This document shows positions 18,978 to 26,208 of a stretch of DNA of 64,000 nt, piece after piece. A model generated the notes under the pieces. That model was not told where the DNA came from, did not search any database, and saw nothing but the letters and a program-made list of their open reading frames with translations. The stretch is from Oscillatoria nigro-viridis PCC 7112 (GTDB taxonomy: Bacteria > Cyanobacteriota > Cyanobacteriia > Cyanobacteriales > Microcoleaceae), in contig NC_019729.1 in assembly GCF_000317475.1 (NCBI RefSeq), forward strand, positions 5,098,501 to 5,162,500. The letters are read 5' to 3'. Each line of letters starts with the position of its first letter. Within the stretch, counting starts at the first letter, position 1. Both the position numbers and the translations under genes were made by a program.

Positions 18978-18998
18978 TTCAAGTTTGAGTTAAATCAT
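18978..18998 (+). promoter_or_regulatory. Recurrent box, copy 1 (upstream of ECF41 operon)
   Basis: This 21-bp sequence matches 19 of 21 positions at 21388-21408 and is related to a third copy at 24676-24701. The shared core is TGAG(C/T)TA(G)(C)TCAT. This copy has the most degenerate core (TGAGTTAAATCA). It ends two bases before the ECF41 promoter and would be well placed as an operator for it. Confidence 0.55.
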
Positions 18999-19000
18999 CT

Positions 19001-19027
19001 TGTCACAACTAACGATGCTCTTTCGTC
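19001..19027 (+). promoter_or_regulatory. ECF41-type promoter
   Basis: TGTCACA (19001-19007) followed after 16 bp by CGTC (19024-19027). As I recall it, this is the bipartite promoter described for ECF41 sigma factors. It lies 43 bp upstream of the start codon of an operon that ends with an ECF41 sigma-factor gene, which suggests autoregulation. TGTCACA occurs once more, inside the sigma-factor gene, but without CGTC at the right distance. Confidence 0.7.
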
Positions 19028-19069
19028 TTATCTATAAATACCTCACAGACTTCAACAGGAGGTTCCTAG

Positions 19070-20017
19070 ATGAGAATTTTGGTTGCAGGTGCAACGGGGG
19101 CGATCGGTCGTCCGCTGATCGCCCAATTGCACAGCGCAGGACATGATGTAGTTGCATTGACTCGCACTCCAGAAAAAGCGCGGATTTTAGCTGAACAAGG
19201 CGTGGAACCGGCGATCGCAGATGTGTTTGATGCAGGTGCTCTCAAAGCTGCTGTGATTCGCGCTCAACCGGAAGTTGTAATCGAACAACTCACCTCTCTG
19301 CCTAAAACCTACACCCCTGAGACAATGCAGGCGGCAGCAGCACTCAACGATCGCATCCGTCTCGAAGGAGGTGCAAATGTCCTAGCTGCAGCGCAAGCGG
19401 CTGGCGTGCGTCGTTACATCAGGCAGTCGATCGCATTTTTGGCAACTCCGGGTACAGGATTGGCCGATGAAGAAACACCCCTAGCCTTAGATGCTTCGCC
19501 CGCAGTTGCAGACGGAACCCGCAAGCTGAATGAGATTGAACGTCGCTTGCTAGGGAACCCCACTTTAGAAGGAATTGTCCTGCGCTATGGCTTCTTCTAC
19601 GGGCCCGGCACTTGGTACGCAACCGATGGAGACGTTGCCTCACAGGTGCGGCAGCAACAATTCCCGATCGTCGGAAATGGCGAAGGTGTATGGTCTTGGG
19701 TTCACATTGAGGATGCGGCCTTCGCGACGGTGGCGGCAGTCGATCGGGGAAATCCCGGTATTTACCTAATTGCGGACGATCGGCCCTTAGAGGTGCGCGT
19801 GTGGCTTCCTGCTTATGCCCAGTGGCTCAATGCTCCACCGCCACCGCAGGTATCTGTTGAGGATGCTCTGCGAATCAGCGGTGCAGATGCTGTCTACTAC
19901 GGCACCCAGTTACGAGGTGTATCCAATGCTAAGGCAAAACGCGAACTAAATTTTCAACCGCGATCGTTGGAATGGCTTGTTAAAACTTCCGTTGAAGAGG
20001 GCCAACTGACAATTTAA
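19070..20017 (+). CDS. NAD(P)-dependent epimerase/reductase, atypical SDR
   Basis: This 315-residue extended short-chain dehydrogenase-like protein has the Rossmann motif GATGAIG at residues 7-13. It continues as in NAD-dependent epimerase family members, with a substrate-side region around RYGFFYGPGTWY; the usual YxxxK pair is not clear. AGGAGG lies 7 bp before the ATG. It is the first gene of a three-gene operon with a four-helix membrane protein and an ECF41 sigma factor. ECF41 genes are known to sit next to oxidoreductases of this kind. The substrate is unknown. Confidence 0.85.
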   Translation: MRILVAGATGAIGRPLIAQLHSAGHDVVALTRTPEKARILAEQGVEPAIADVFDAGALKAAVIRAQPEVVIEQLTSLPKTYTPETMQAAAALNDRIRLEGGANVLAAAQAAGVRRYIRQSIAFLATPGTGLADEETPLALDASPAVADGTRKLNEIERRLLGNPTLEGIVLRYGFFYGPGTWYATDGDVASQVRQQQFPIVGNGEGVWSWVHIEDAAFATVAAVDRGNPGIYLIADDRPLEVRVWLPAYAQWLNAPPPPQVSVEDALRISGADAVYYGTQLRGVSNAKAKRELNFQPRSLEWLVKTSVEEGQLTI

Positions 20018-20076
20018 TCTCGATCGGGCTAAGACTATGAGTTGCCTGGAAAGCTTTCTAATCAGGGAGAAATAAA

Positions 20077-20487
20077 ATGAAGATTGCTCAATATGGAACA
20101 ACGATCGCGGTCATCCATGCGATCGCAAACGGACTGCATGGTTTAGCGCATTTGGAAATCCCAGTTCCCCTCTCTCTCCTTCAGAGTTTGTTTGTGGGTA
20201 TTGTGATTTTTCTGATTCCCATCATTGCAGCCGTTTTGCTTTGGACACAGTTCTATCGCATTGGTAGCTGGCTCTTACTCAGTTCAATGGCTGGATCGGT
20301 CCTGTTTGGGCTCTACAATCATTTCATCGCCATCGGTCCAGATCGTGTCTCTCAAGTAGCCTTTGAAGGCTGGGGTTTGCTGTTCCAAGTCACAGCCATC
20401 CTGATATTAATTGTGGATGGATTAGGAGCTGGAATTGGCTTGTGGGCATTGAGAACTATTCAGGAACAAGAGCAGGGGGCTTTATGA
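20077..20487 (+). CDS. Four-helix integral membrane protein, unknown function
   Basis: This 136-residue protein is almost entirely hydrophobic, with four predicted membrane helices (about 8-25, 35-60, 66-88, 103-127) and short loops. I do not recognise a family; the size and topology resemble DoxX-like proteins, which are also found beside ECF41 genes, but no diagnostic motif was seen. Its stop codon overlaps the start of the sigma-factor gene (ATGA), so translation is coupled. A GGAG ribosome-binding site lies just upstream of the ATG. Confidence 0.8.
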   Translation: MKIAQYGTTIAVIHAIANGLHGLAHLEIPVPLSLLQSLFVGIVIFLIPIIAAVLLWTQFYRIGSWLLLSSMAGSVLFGLYNHFIAIGPDRVSQVAFEGWGLLFQVTAILILIVDGLGAGIGLWALRTIQEQEQGAL

Positions 20488-21365
20488 GTTCTCTGGATGA
20501 TTTTAACCACCATCGTCCGTTGCTGTTCTCGATCGCCTACCGAATGCTGGGAACTGTCACAGATGCCGAAGATATGGTACAAGAAACCTTCCTGCGCTGG
20601 CAACAGACGGCGAGCTCCACGGTGCGATCGGCAAAGACTTATCTGGCAACTATCATCACGCGCCTCTGCATCGATCATTTGCGATCGGCGCGTGTCCAGC
20701 GAGAACAATACGTCGGTACCTGGCTACCAGAACCGATGTTAACGCAACAATCCGAAAATTCAACCGATCTAATGGAATTAGCAGACTCGCTCTCGATCGC
20801 ATTTTTAACTGTACTGGAGCGTTTATCTCCGATCGAGCGGGCAGTATTTCTACTCCGCGATGTGTTCGAGTATGACTATGACGAAATCGGTCAGATGATC
20901 GGCAAGAGTCCCACCAACTGTCGCCAAATCCTGCGGCGGGCGAAGCAGCATCTTGCCGACCAACGTCCTCGTTTCCCAGTTTCTCGGCCTCAACAAAAGC
21001 AGATTACAGCCCTATTTTTAGATGCCTCCACCAAGGGGGATTTACAAGATTTGTTGCTGGTGCTGGCGAAGGATGTGACGTTTTGTTCAGATGGTGGTGG
21101 CAAGGTCGTTGCAGCCCTCAAGCCGATACATGGAGCTGTAAAGGTGGCTCGGATGCTGTTAGCCATTCGTCGCAAATGGCTGCTTAATTGTGTCTCTCAC
21201 TTAGCCGATATCAACGGACAACCAGGCATTATCCAATATCTGGATGGCCACATTCACAGTGTGATGACGTTTGAGATTGTGGATGGCTGCATTCATTCTA
21301 TTTACAGTGTGCGGAATCCAGAAAAGTTAGAGCGGATTTGCCAGGAGATATCTTTAGAGAAGTAA
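20484..21365 (+). CDS. sigJ: ECF41 family RNA polymerase sigma factor with SnoaL-like C-terminus
   Basis: This protein of 293 residues has sigma2 (FSIAYRMLGTVTDAEDMVQ, with ETFLRW following), sigma4 (LSPIERAVFLLRDVFEYDY and the helix around IGKSPTNCRQILRRAKQ), and a C-terminal SnoaL-like domain of about 120 residues. That domain contains DGGGK, the hallmark motif by which the ECF41 extension contacts the sigma core and controls activity in place of an anti-sigma factor. The start at 20484 overlaps the preceding gene by four bases. The upstream promoter at 19001-19027 matches the ECF41 consensus, so it likely transcribes its own operon. The signal sensed by the SnoaL domain is unknown. Confidence 0.92.
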   Translation: MSSLDDFNHHRPLLFSIAYRMLGTVTDAEDMVQETFLRWQQTASSTVRSAKTYLATIITRLCIDHLRSARVQREQYVGTWLPEPMLTQQSENSTDLMELADSLSIAFLTVLERLSPIERAVFLLRDVFEYDYDEIGQMIGKSPTNCRQILRRAKQHLADQRPRFPVSRPQQKQITALFLDASTKGDLQDLLLVLAKDVTFCSDGGGKVVAALKPIHGAVKVARMLLAIRRKWLLNCVSHLADINGQPGIIQYLDGHIHSVMTFEIVDGCIHSIYSVRNPEKLERICQEISLEK

Positions 21366-21387
21366 CCGAAAACTCTCGGTGAGTTGA

Positions 21388-21413
21388 TTCAAGTTTGAGT
21401 TAGCTCATAGAAG
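21388..21413 (+). promoter_or_regulatory. Recurrent box, copy 2 (upstream of terminal oxidase operon)
   Basis: This 26-bp box begins TTCAAGTTTGAG and contains TAGCTCATAG, with an almost palindromic core TGAGTTAGCTCA. It lies 103 bp upstream of the small-protein gene that precedes the plastoquinol oxidase. It is 19/21 identical to copy 1 and 21/26 identical to copy 3. No TGTCACA/CGTC pair is adjacent, so the box is a separate signal from the ECF41 promoter. Confidence 0.6.
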
Positions 21414-21515
21414 CCATTGAAATGCCATTTTACGAGCGAAGCAGATCGAATTAGGGAGGTCTTGGATAACCAATGCTGCTGTTCTAAAAAAGACACTAAC
21501 TCAGGAGATTTTGAC

Positions 21516-21797
21516 ATGGATAATATAATCACTTCAAACAATCCATCTGTTGTAAGGCCACCCGAAGTTACATTGGTTCCCAATAACTCACTTTTAACAG
21601 AAACGCCTGAAGAGGGACGGCAACTGGCAGTCAAAATGGCACGGCTGATTATCAAAATGACTCAGCCTGATGAAGAAAAGCGCAACCAGTTACGAGAGGT
21701 TTATGGCAATGATGCCATGATGCTGATTGCAGTTGGTCACGTTGTCGCTCTAGAATTTGCCACTGTCGCTGCTGCCAACAATTACTGGCGAAAATAG
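21516..21797 (+). CDS. Small hypothetical protein upstream of terminal oxidase
   Basis: This 93-residue protein is of unknown family. The N-terminal third is polar and Pro/Asn-rich; the rest is helical (PEEGRQLAVKMARLIIKMTQ, then AMMLIAVGHVVALEFATVAA, which is hydrophobic enough to be membrane-associated). An AGGAG ribosome-binding site at 21503-21507 supports this ATG over an earlier one at 21417. It is followed after 52 bp by the oxidase gene and is probably cotranscribed. The box upstream suggests coordinated control. Confidence 0.65.
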   Translation: MDNIITSNNPSVVRPPEVTLVPNNSLLTETPEEGRQLAVKMARLIIKMTQPDEEKRNQLREVYGNDAMMLIAVGHVVALEFATVAAANNYWRK

Positions 21798-21849
21798 GAT
21801 ATCGAAATTTTCAGATTCGGTCAGTGTTCAAATTTTTGAGGAATTCACC

Positions 21850-22539
21850 GTGAAAGTTTTGATTCGATTAATAGTTGCTTTTTTTGTCTTCCTTGTAGAT
21901 GTCGTCTACGGAAATCGTTCCTATCCTCGGTTTTATATGCTGGAAACGATCGCCCGCGTGCCTTACTTTTCCTATCTATCAGTGCTGCATCTCTACGAGA
22001 CGCTGGGTTACTGGCGCAAAGCAGACTTGTTGAAACTTCACTTCGCTGAAACCTGGAACGAATTACACCATCTGTTGATTATGGAATCACTCGGAGGCGA
22101 TCGCCTCTGGATCGATCGCTTCATCGCCCAACACGTTGCATTCGCTTACTACTGGGTGGTAGTGCCACTTTATATGCTGTTTCCTTCTTACGCCTACTAC
22201 CTGATGGAACTGATTGAAGGTCATGCCTATCACACCTATGACGAATACTTGAAAACCTACGAAGCTCAACTGAAAGCTCAACCTGCGCCCCAGGTGGCAA
22301 TCAATTTCTATCGCGATGGCGATCTTTATATGTTTGATGAAGTTCAGACTGCACTAAGTCATGAATTTCGTCGTCCCAAGGTGGATAATCTATACGACGT
22401 GTTCGCGAACATTCGTGATGACGAAGACGAACACGTCAAAACGATGGTGGCACTCCAGAAACCAGAAGCGCGGCTAACCTTCAAAAGTCCCCATACGGTT
22501 TTTGAAGCGATCGCTGCCAACGCAGATAAAACGGGTTAG
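21850..22539 (+). CDS. Plastoquinol terminal oxidase (alternative oxidase family)
   Basis: This 229-residue member of the AOX/PTOX di-iron family has all six iron ligands: E32 in LETIARVP, E71 and H74 in WNELHHLLIMESLGG, E123 in LIEGHA, and E192 and H195 in DDEDEHVKTM. It oxidises plastoquinol and reduces oxygen to water at the membrane surface, acting as an electron safety valve. The GTG at 21850 has GAGGA 7 bases upstream; an earlier ATG at 21757 would overlap the previous gene by 41 bases and adds unrelated sequence. Such oxidases occur in only some cyanobacteria. It lies with a GMC oxidoreductase and small exported proteins in a cluster sharing the box motif. Confidence 0.93.
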   Translation: MKVLIRLIVAFFVFLVDVVYGNRSYPRFYMLETIARVPYFSYLSVLHLYETLGYWRKADLLKLHFAETWNELHHLLIMESLGGDRLWIDRFIAQHVAFAYYWVVVPLYMLFPSYAYYLMELIEGHAYHTYDEYLKTYEAQLKAQPAPQVAINFYRDGDLYMFDEVQTALSHEFRRPKVDNLYDVFANIRDDEDEHVKTMVALQKPEARLTFKSPHTVFEAIAANADKTG

Positions 22540-22626
22540 TTGTAGGAGGTGTTATACTTAAAAACCGGGTTGCAATTCGATATAAATGATTGCAGTCCAA
22601 TCAGTTCTACAACATTGTTAAGAACT

Positions 22627-23004
22627 ATGAAAACACTACTGAAAAAATCAGCGTTACTCCTTGCTCTACCAATCTGTGCCTTAGCTAATTTTTCCTTACC
22701 TGCGTCTGCTGATTCTACTGCTGACCTCATCCTCAGTACAAGATGCCAGGGTGGTTACAACATTAATATTTGGAAAAAGAAGGCTTCAGGTGAACTGCTA
22801 TATCGCTCGACCAGTTCCAACGGTAATTTAAGTTTGGGCGGAGGTACTAGCAAAGCTACAGAAGGCGTTCGAGTCTATAAGTTTCGGAAGGGCAATTATG
22901 AATATTGGGTTTGGGATGGCACGTTGGATAGCCCGAAGTCTGGAACTTTAGAGGTGTATAAAAACAACCGTATCTTGATGCAGAAATCTTGTACGAAAAG
23001 TTGA
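22627..23004 (+). CDS. Small exported protein, unknown function
   Basis: This 125-residue protein has a clear Sec signal peptide (KTLLKKSALLLALPICALA, cleavage near ASA-D at about residue 28). The mature part is beta-rich, with repeated Gly/Ser/Thr/Trp segments and two Cys that could form a disulfide (RCQGG and the C-terminal KSC). No family recognised. The frame is open 26 codons upstream, but the signal peptide places the start at 22627. It lies in the oxidase cluster, 54 bp ahead of the GMC oxidoreductase. Confidence 0.75.
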   Translation: MKTLLKKSALLLALPICALANFSLPASADSTADLILSTRCQGGYNINIWKKKASGELLYRSTSSNGNLSLGGGTSKATEGVRVYKFRKGNYEYWVWDGTLDSPKSGTLEVYKNNRILMQKSCTKS

Positions 23005-23058
23005 ATTCTCTAGCCTGACTAAATTAATCGATTACATACAACGAAGCAGGAGAATGTT

Positions 23059-24636
23059 ATGACGAACTATGACTACATTGTGATTGGTGCAGGTTCGGCA
23101 GGCTGTGTGGTTGCCAACCGTCTGACAGAAGACAGTGAAACAACCGTGTTGTTGCTCGAAGCTGGCAATCCAGATACGAAACCAGAGATTCAAATCCCGT
23201 TGGAATGCTTCAACTTACTAGGCTCTGAGGTAGACTGGGCATACTTCACAGAACCAGAACCTTACCTCAATAACCGCAAAATCTTTCATCCCCGCGGGAA
23301 AGTCTTGGGCGGCAGCAGTTCGATTAATTTCATGCTTTATGTCCGAGGCAATCCTCATGATTACGATCGCTGGCAAGAATTGGGTAATCCCGGTTGGAGT
23401 TATCAAGATGTATTGCCATATTTCAAGAAATCTGAAAACCAGCAACGAGGTGCTTCCGAATACCACGGTGTCGATGGCGAGTTGAGTGTTACCGATCTAA
23501 TTTCCCCGGCACCGATATCCCAACGATTTGTAGAAGCATCTGTAGCTATGGGATATCACAACAATCCTGATTTCAACGGGATGCACCAAGAAGGCGCAGG
23601 ACTCTATCAGATGACGATTAAAGATGGAAAACGTCACAGTACCGCTGCTGCATTCCTGGTGCCAATTCTCGATCGTCCCAATTTGACAACAACGACAGCA
23701 GCGTTGGTGACTCGATTGTTGTTTGAGGGAACCCGCGCCGTTGGGGTGGAATATATGCACGAGGGAACGCTGCACCAAGTCCGGGTTAACCGGGAAGTGA
23801 TTTTAAGTGCTGGCGCGTTCGATTCGCCTAAGCTGCTGATGCTTTCGGGCATTGGTAATCAAGAATACCTGGAATCATTGGGTATTTCTGTAATCGTTGA
23901 TTTGCCTGGTGTCGGTCAAAACCTCCAAGATCATCCTCTCATTCCTGTGGTACACCTGGCAACTCAGGATTTACACCCTGCAATCACCAGTAGTATCGTT
24001 GAAGCCGGATTGTTTTTGCATAGCGAGGGTAATCTGGATGTTGCGCCTGATTTACAGTTGATCTTCAGCCCTATTCTGTTGACATCCCCTCCTCGTTCTG
24101 ATTCGGGATTCACTGGTTTAGTATGTTTGATCCATCCTGAGAGTATTGGTAGTGTATTTTTACGTCCTGCCTTCGGCAGCAGCGCTTCGCTATCGCCCGA
24201 TCCGAAAGATGCACCAATTATTCGGATGAACTATCTCCAAAGTAAATCCGATGTGCAAAAACTCACTGCAGGAATTAAATTACTCCGCAAATTATTTCAG
24301 ACAAGTGCCTTTGATGAGTTTCGGGGTGAGGAAGTCGCTCCCGGTGCCGACAATCAGAGTGATGAAGCACTCGAAGCTTACATTCGGGAAGTTTGCAGCA
24401 CTGTGTTTCATCCTGTCGGCACCTGCAAAATGGGAACTGACTCAATGGCGGTTGTAGACTCTGAACTCCGCGTACATGGAGTTGAGGGATTGCGTGTGGT
24501 AGATGCGTCAATCATGCCAACAATCACCACAGGAAATACGAATGCGCCGACAATTGCGATCGGCGAAAAGGCAGCAGATTTAATTAAAGCCGCAGGTTAC
24601 GTTTCACAGCAAGTACCTTTAGCTATTACAAATTAA
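23059..24636 (+). CDS. GMC family FAD-dependent oxidoreductase (choline/alcohol dehydrogenase type)
   Basis: This 525-residue flavoenzyme has the FAD motif GAGSAGCVVANRL (8-20), the GMC signatures PRGKVLGGSSSINFMLYVRG (about 79-98) and GAFDSPKLLMLSGIG, and a C-terminal catalytic region HPVGTCKMG followed by GNTNAPTIAIGEKAA. GMC enzymes oxidise alcohol groups and pass electrons to FAD and then to oxygen or a quinone. Choline dehydrogenase is the nearest common annotation, but the substrate cannot be deduced. AGGAG precedes the ATG. With the plastoquinol oxidase nearby, an electron path from this enzyme to plastoquinone is conceivable but is inference. Confidence 0.9.
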   Translation: MTNYDYIVIGAGSAGCVVANRLTEDSETTVLLLEAGNPDTKPEIQIPLECFNLLGSEVDWAYFTEPEPYLNNRKIFHPRGKVLGGSSSINFMLYVRGNPHDYDRWQELGNPGWSYQDVLPYFKKSENQQRGASEYHGVDGELSVTDLISPAPISQRFVEASVAMGYHNNPDFNGMHQEGAGLYQMTIKDGKRHSTAAAFLVPILDRPNLTTTTAALVTRLLFEGTRAVGVEYMHEGTLHQVRVNREVILSAGAFDSPKLLMLSGIGNQEYLESLGISVIVDLPGVGQNLQDHPLIPVVHLATQDLHPAITSSIVEAGLFLHSEGNLDVAPDLQLIFSPILLTSPPRSDSGFTGLVCLIHPESIGSVFLRPAFGSSASLSPDPKDAPIIRMNYLQSKSDVQKLTAGIKLLRKLFQTSAFDEFRGEEVAPGADNQSDEALEAYIREVCSTVFHPVGTCKMGTDSMAVVDSELRVHGVEGLRVVDASIMPTITTGNTNAPTIAIGEKAADLIKAAGYVSQQVPLAITN

Positions 24637-24675
24637 CAGGGAGTGCGATCGATCAAATAGCCTTGACTATTTTTT

Positions 24676-24701
24676 TTCAAAAATGAGCTAGCTCATAGCA
24701 G
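24676..24701 (+). promoter_or_regulatory. Recurrent box, copy 3, with perfect 12-bp palindrome
   Basis: The core TGAGCTAGCTCA is a perfect palindrome, flanked by TTCAA upstream and TAGCAG downstream as in copy 2. It lies 55 bp upstream of the gene at 24756. Of the three copies it looks most like a complete operator for a dimeric regulator. No regulator gene for it is evident in the window. Confidence 0.6.
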
Positions 24702-24755
24702 TTGTTGATAAAAACTGTCAGAATAAAGGTAGTTCAAGGTTAGGAGGGGAGCGAT

Positions 24756-25238
24756 ATGACTCTCACAAAAGCAAACTTAACGGCATTAAAAGTAGAAACT
24801 CTCGCCAAACTCTATCTAGAAAGTAAGCCACCCGAAATTTCAGATCAAACCATCGCCCAACTCTGTGATTGGCTAATGGGTGAGTTCCAGCAATTGCCTT
24901 TAAATCTACAATTTTCAGATTATATGCGTTATGAAAACGCAGAAGAAATGTTTGCAGATATCAAACAAGGGCAACTTTGGGTATCCGCTGAGAGTTACGA
25001 TTCTGCTGTTTATCCTAATCCTATTTTTGGATTTATTTTTCAGGGAATGCACGATTACGATCACTACTTGACAAATAGTGACTTCAGTTTGGATGGGGAA
25101 ATCGCGGCTTACAACTTCGCAGCCAAACGTGCACCGAGTTTAGACATCCAAAAGATTCTCTATTCCGAAATTGTACTGCGATCGGCTGCCTATATTTATT
25201 TGGGACATACGGCTGCTCCTAAAATTGTTTTTCCCTAA
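24756..25238 (+). CDS. Conserved-looking hypothetical protein with HDYDHY motif
   Basis: This 160-residue cytosolic protein has an N-terminal helical part and a central MHDYDHYLTNSDFSLDGE segment whose His and Asp residues could bind metal. No signal peptide or membrane helix is present. I do not recognise a family. A very strong ribosome-binding site (AGGAGGGGA) precedes the ATG. It is preceded by the third copy of the recurrent box, so it is probably controlled with the ECF41 and terminal-oxidase operons. Confidence 0.75.
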   Translation: MTLTKANLTALKVETLAKLYLESKPPEISDQTIAQLCDWLMGEFQQLPLNLQFSDYMRYENAEEMFADIKQGQLWVSAESYDSAVYPNPIFGFIFQGMHDYDHYLTNSDFSLDGEIAAYNFAAKRAPSLDIQKILYSEIVLRSAAYIYLGHTAAPKIVFP

Positions 25239-25260
25239 TCGATCGCAGAAGTAAAAGATT

Positions 25261-25458
25261 ATGCACGAATGTCCTTCTTGTTCTTATCCATTGTTGCGGC
25301 ACATTCACCACCATAAAATTTGCTGGTTTGGTTCACACTGTTGGGCAACGATGCCAGCTATTTCCGAAGTAAAAGTTACTTCAAACATTAGGATCAGAAT
25401 GTCAATCCGACCTGGGATGTTACAATTAAAAGACGTTAGCTACAAGATTGGAGGTTAG
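25261..25458 (+). CDS. Small zinc-ribbon-like protein
   Basis: This 65-residue protein begins MHECPSCSYPLLRHIHHHK and continues with CWFGSHCWATMP, giving a CxxC and a second Cys pair plus His residues able to bind one zinc ion. Short proteins with this pattern recur in filamentous cyanobacteria; their function is unknown to me. It lies 22 bp after the preceding gene and ends 7 bp before the MntA-like gene. The C-terminal 25 residues carry no motif. Confidence 0.55.
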   Translation: MHECPSCSYPLLRHIHHHKICWFGSHCWATMPAISEVKVTSNIRIRMSIRPGMLQLKDVSYKIGG

Positions 25459-25465
25459 CTCGCGG

Positions 25466-25813
25466 ATGGTTGAGTTGCAATCAAATTTAGAATATGTTGT
25501 TACCGATCGCCTAAAAGTCTCTCTCGATGCGATCGCGCAATTTTGCCAGCGCTGGAACATTGTCGAGTTTGCCCTGTTTGGCTCGGTGCTGCGGGATGAT
25601 TTTCGCCCTGATAGCGATGTGGATGTACTGGTGACATATGAGCCATCGCACCGCCTCACACTATCCGATCTATGGAGTATGCAGGAGCAAATAGAGCATT
25701 TATTTCACCGTTGTGTAGATTTGGTGGAAAAAAAGCAGTTAAAAAATCTCTATCGGCGATCGAACATTTTGAAAACCTATCGAGTGATTTATGCAAGCGG
25801 GCGATCGGGATAG
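25466..25813 (+). CDS. mntA: MNT-domain nucleotidyltransferase antitoxin, MntA type
   Basis: This protein of about 115 residues has the minimal nucleotidyltransferase signature FGSVLRDDFRPDSDVDVLV: GS at 39-40 and metal-binding D51 and D53. In MntA-HepT systems MntA transfers AMP to a Tyr of the HepT RNase and so inactivates it. The ATG at 25466 is preceded by GGAGG at 25450-25454; an in-frame TTG lies at 25448. The HepT reading frame starts inside its last codons at 25791. MntA looks intact while its partner is frameshifted. Confidence 0.88.
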   Translation: MVELQSNLEYVVTDRLKVSLDAIAQFCQRWNIVEFALFGSVLRDDFRPDSDVDVLVTYEPSHRLTLSDLWSMQEQIEHLFHRCVDLVEKKQLKNLYRRSNILKTYRVIYASGRSG

Positions 25814-26148
25814 TGCTTCACTTTGGGACATGGCGCAGGCAATCCGTCGGATTCAGGAGTTTACGGTTGATGCTTCTTGCGAGACTCCGGCTTGAAAGTG
25901 TTTTGATGCAAAGTGCCGTAGAGCGGCAGTTGGGGATTTTGGGCGAAGCCGATCGGAGAATTTCGATCGAGTTTCAGCAGTTCCATCCCGAAATTGATTG
26001 GCGAAATGCGATTAACTTACGAAATATTTTGGTTCATCGCTATGACCAAGTGAGTTCGGAAGTTATTTGGAATATTGTTACCAGTATTTTGCCTAGTTTA
26101 CTGGTACAAGTAGAGGGATTATTGTCGCCGTTACCTGATGATATTTGA
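25791..26148 (+). pseudogene. hepT: HepT-like RNase toxin gene with a single-base frameshift
   Basis: Translation from the ATG at 25791 gives a normal HepT start (DRDSASLWDMAQAIRRIQEF) but stops after 34 codons. The remainder continues in the +1 frame: LESVLMQSAVERQLGILGEA and the toxin active motif RNILVHRY (R-X4-H-X-Y) near 26020-26045. Removing one base within the CTCCGG at about 25890 would restore one continuous HepT of about 119 residues. The gene is thus either a recent pseudogene or contains a sequencing error. Without the shift it would be an HEPN RNase neutralised by the adjacent MntA. Confidence 0.85.
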
Positions 26149-26208
26149 GCGATCGCCCACAAACAAACAAAAGATGCGCGATCGCCTCATTGCAACAGTT
26201 GCCAAATA

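Noticed and set aside
19001..21365. Operon of the ECF41 type as a classic ECF/anti-sigma pair
   Set aside because: The four-helix membrane protein has no zinc anti-sigma motif, and ECF41 factors are controlled by their own C-terminal domain.
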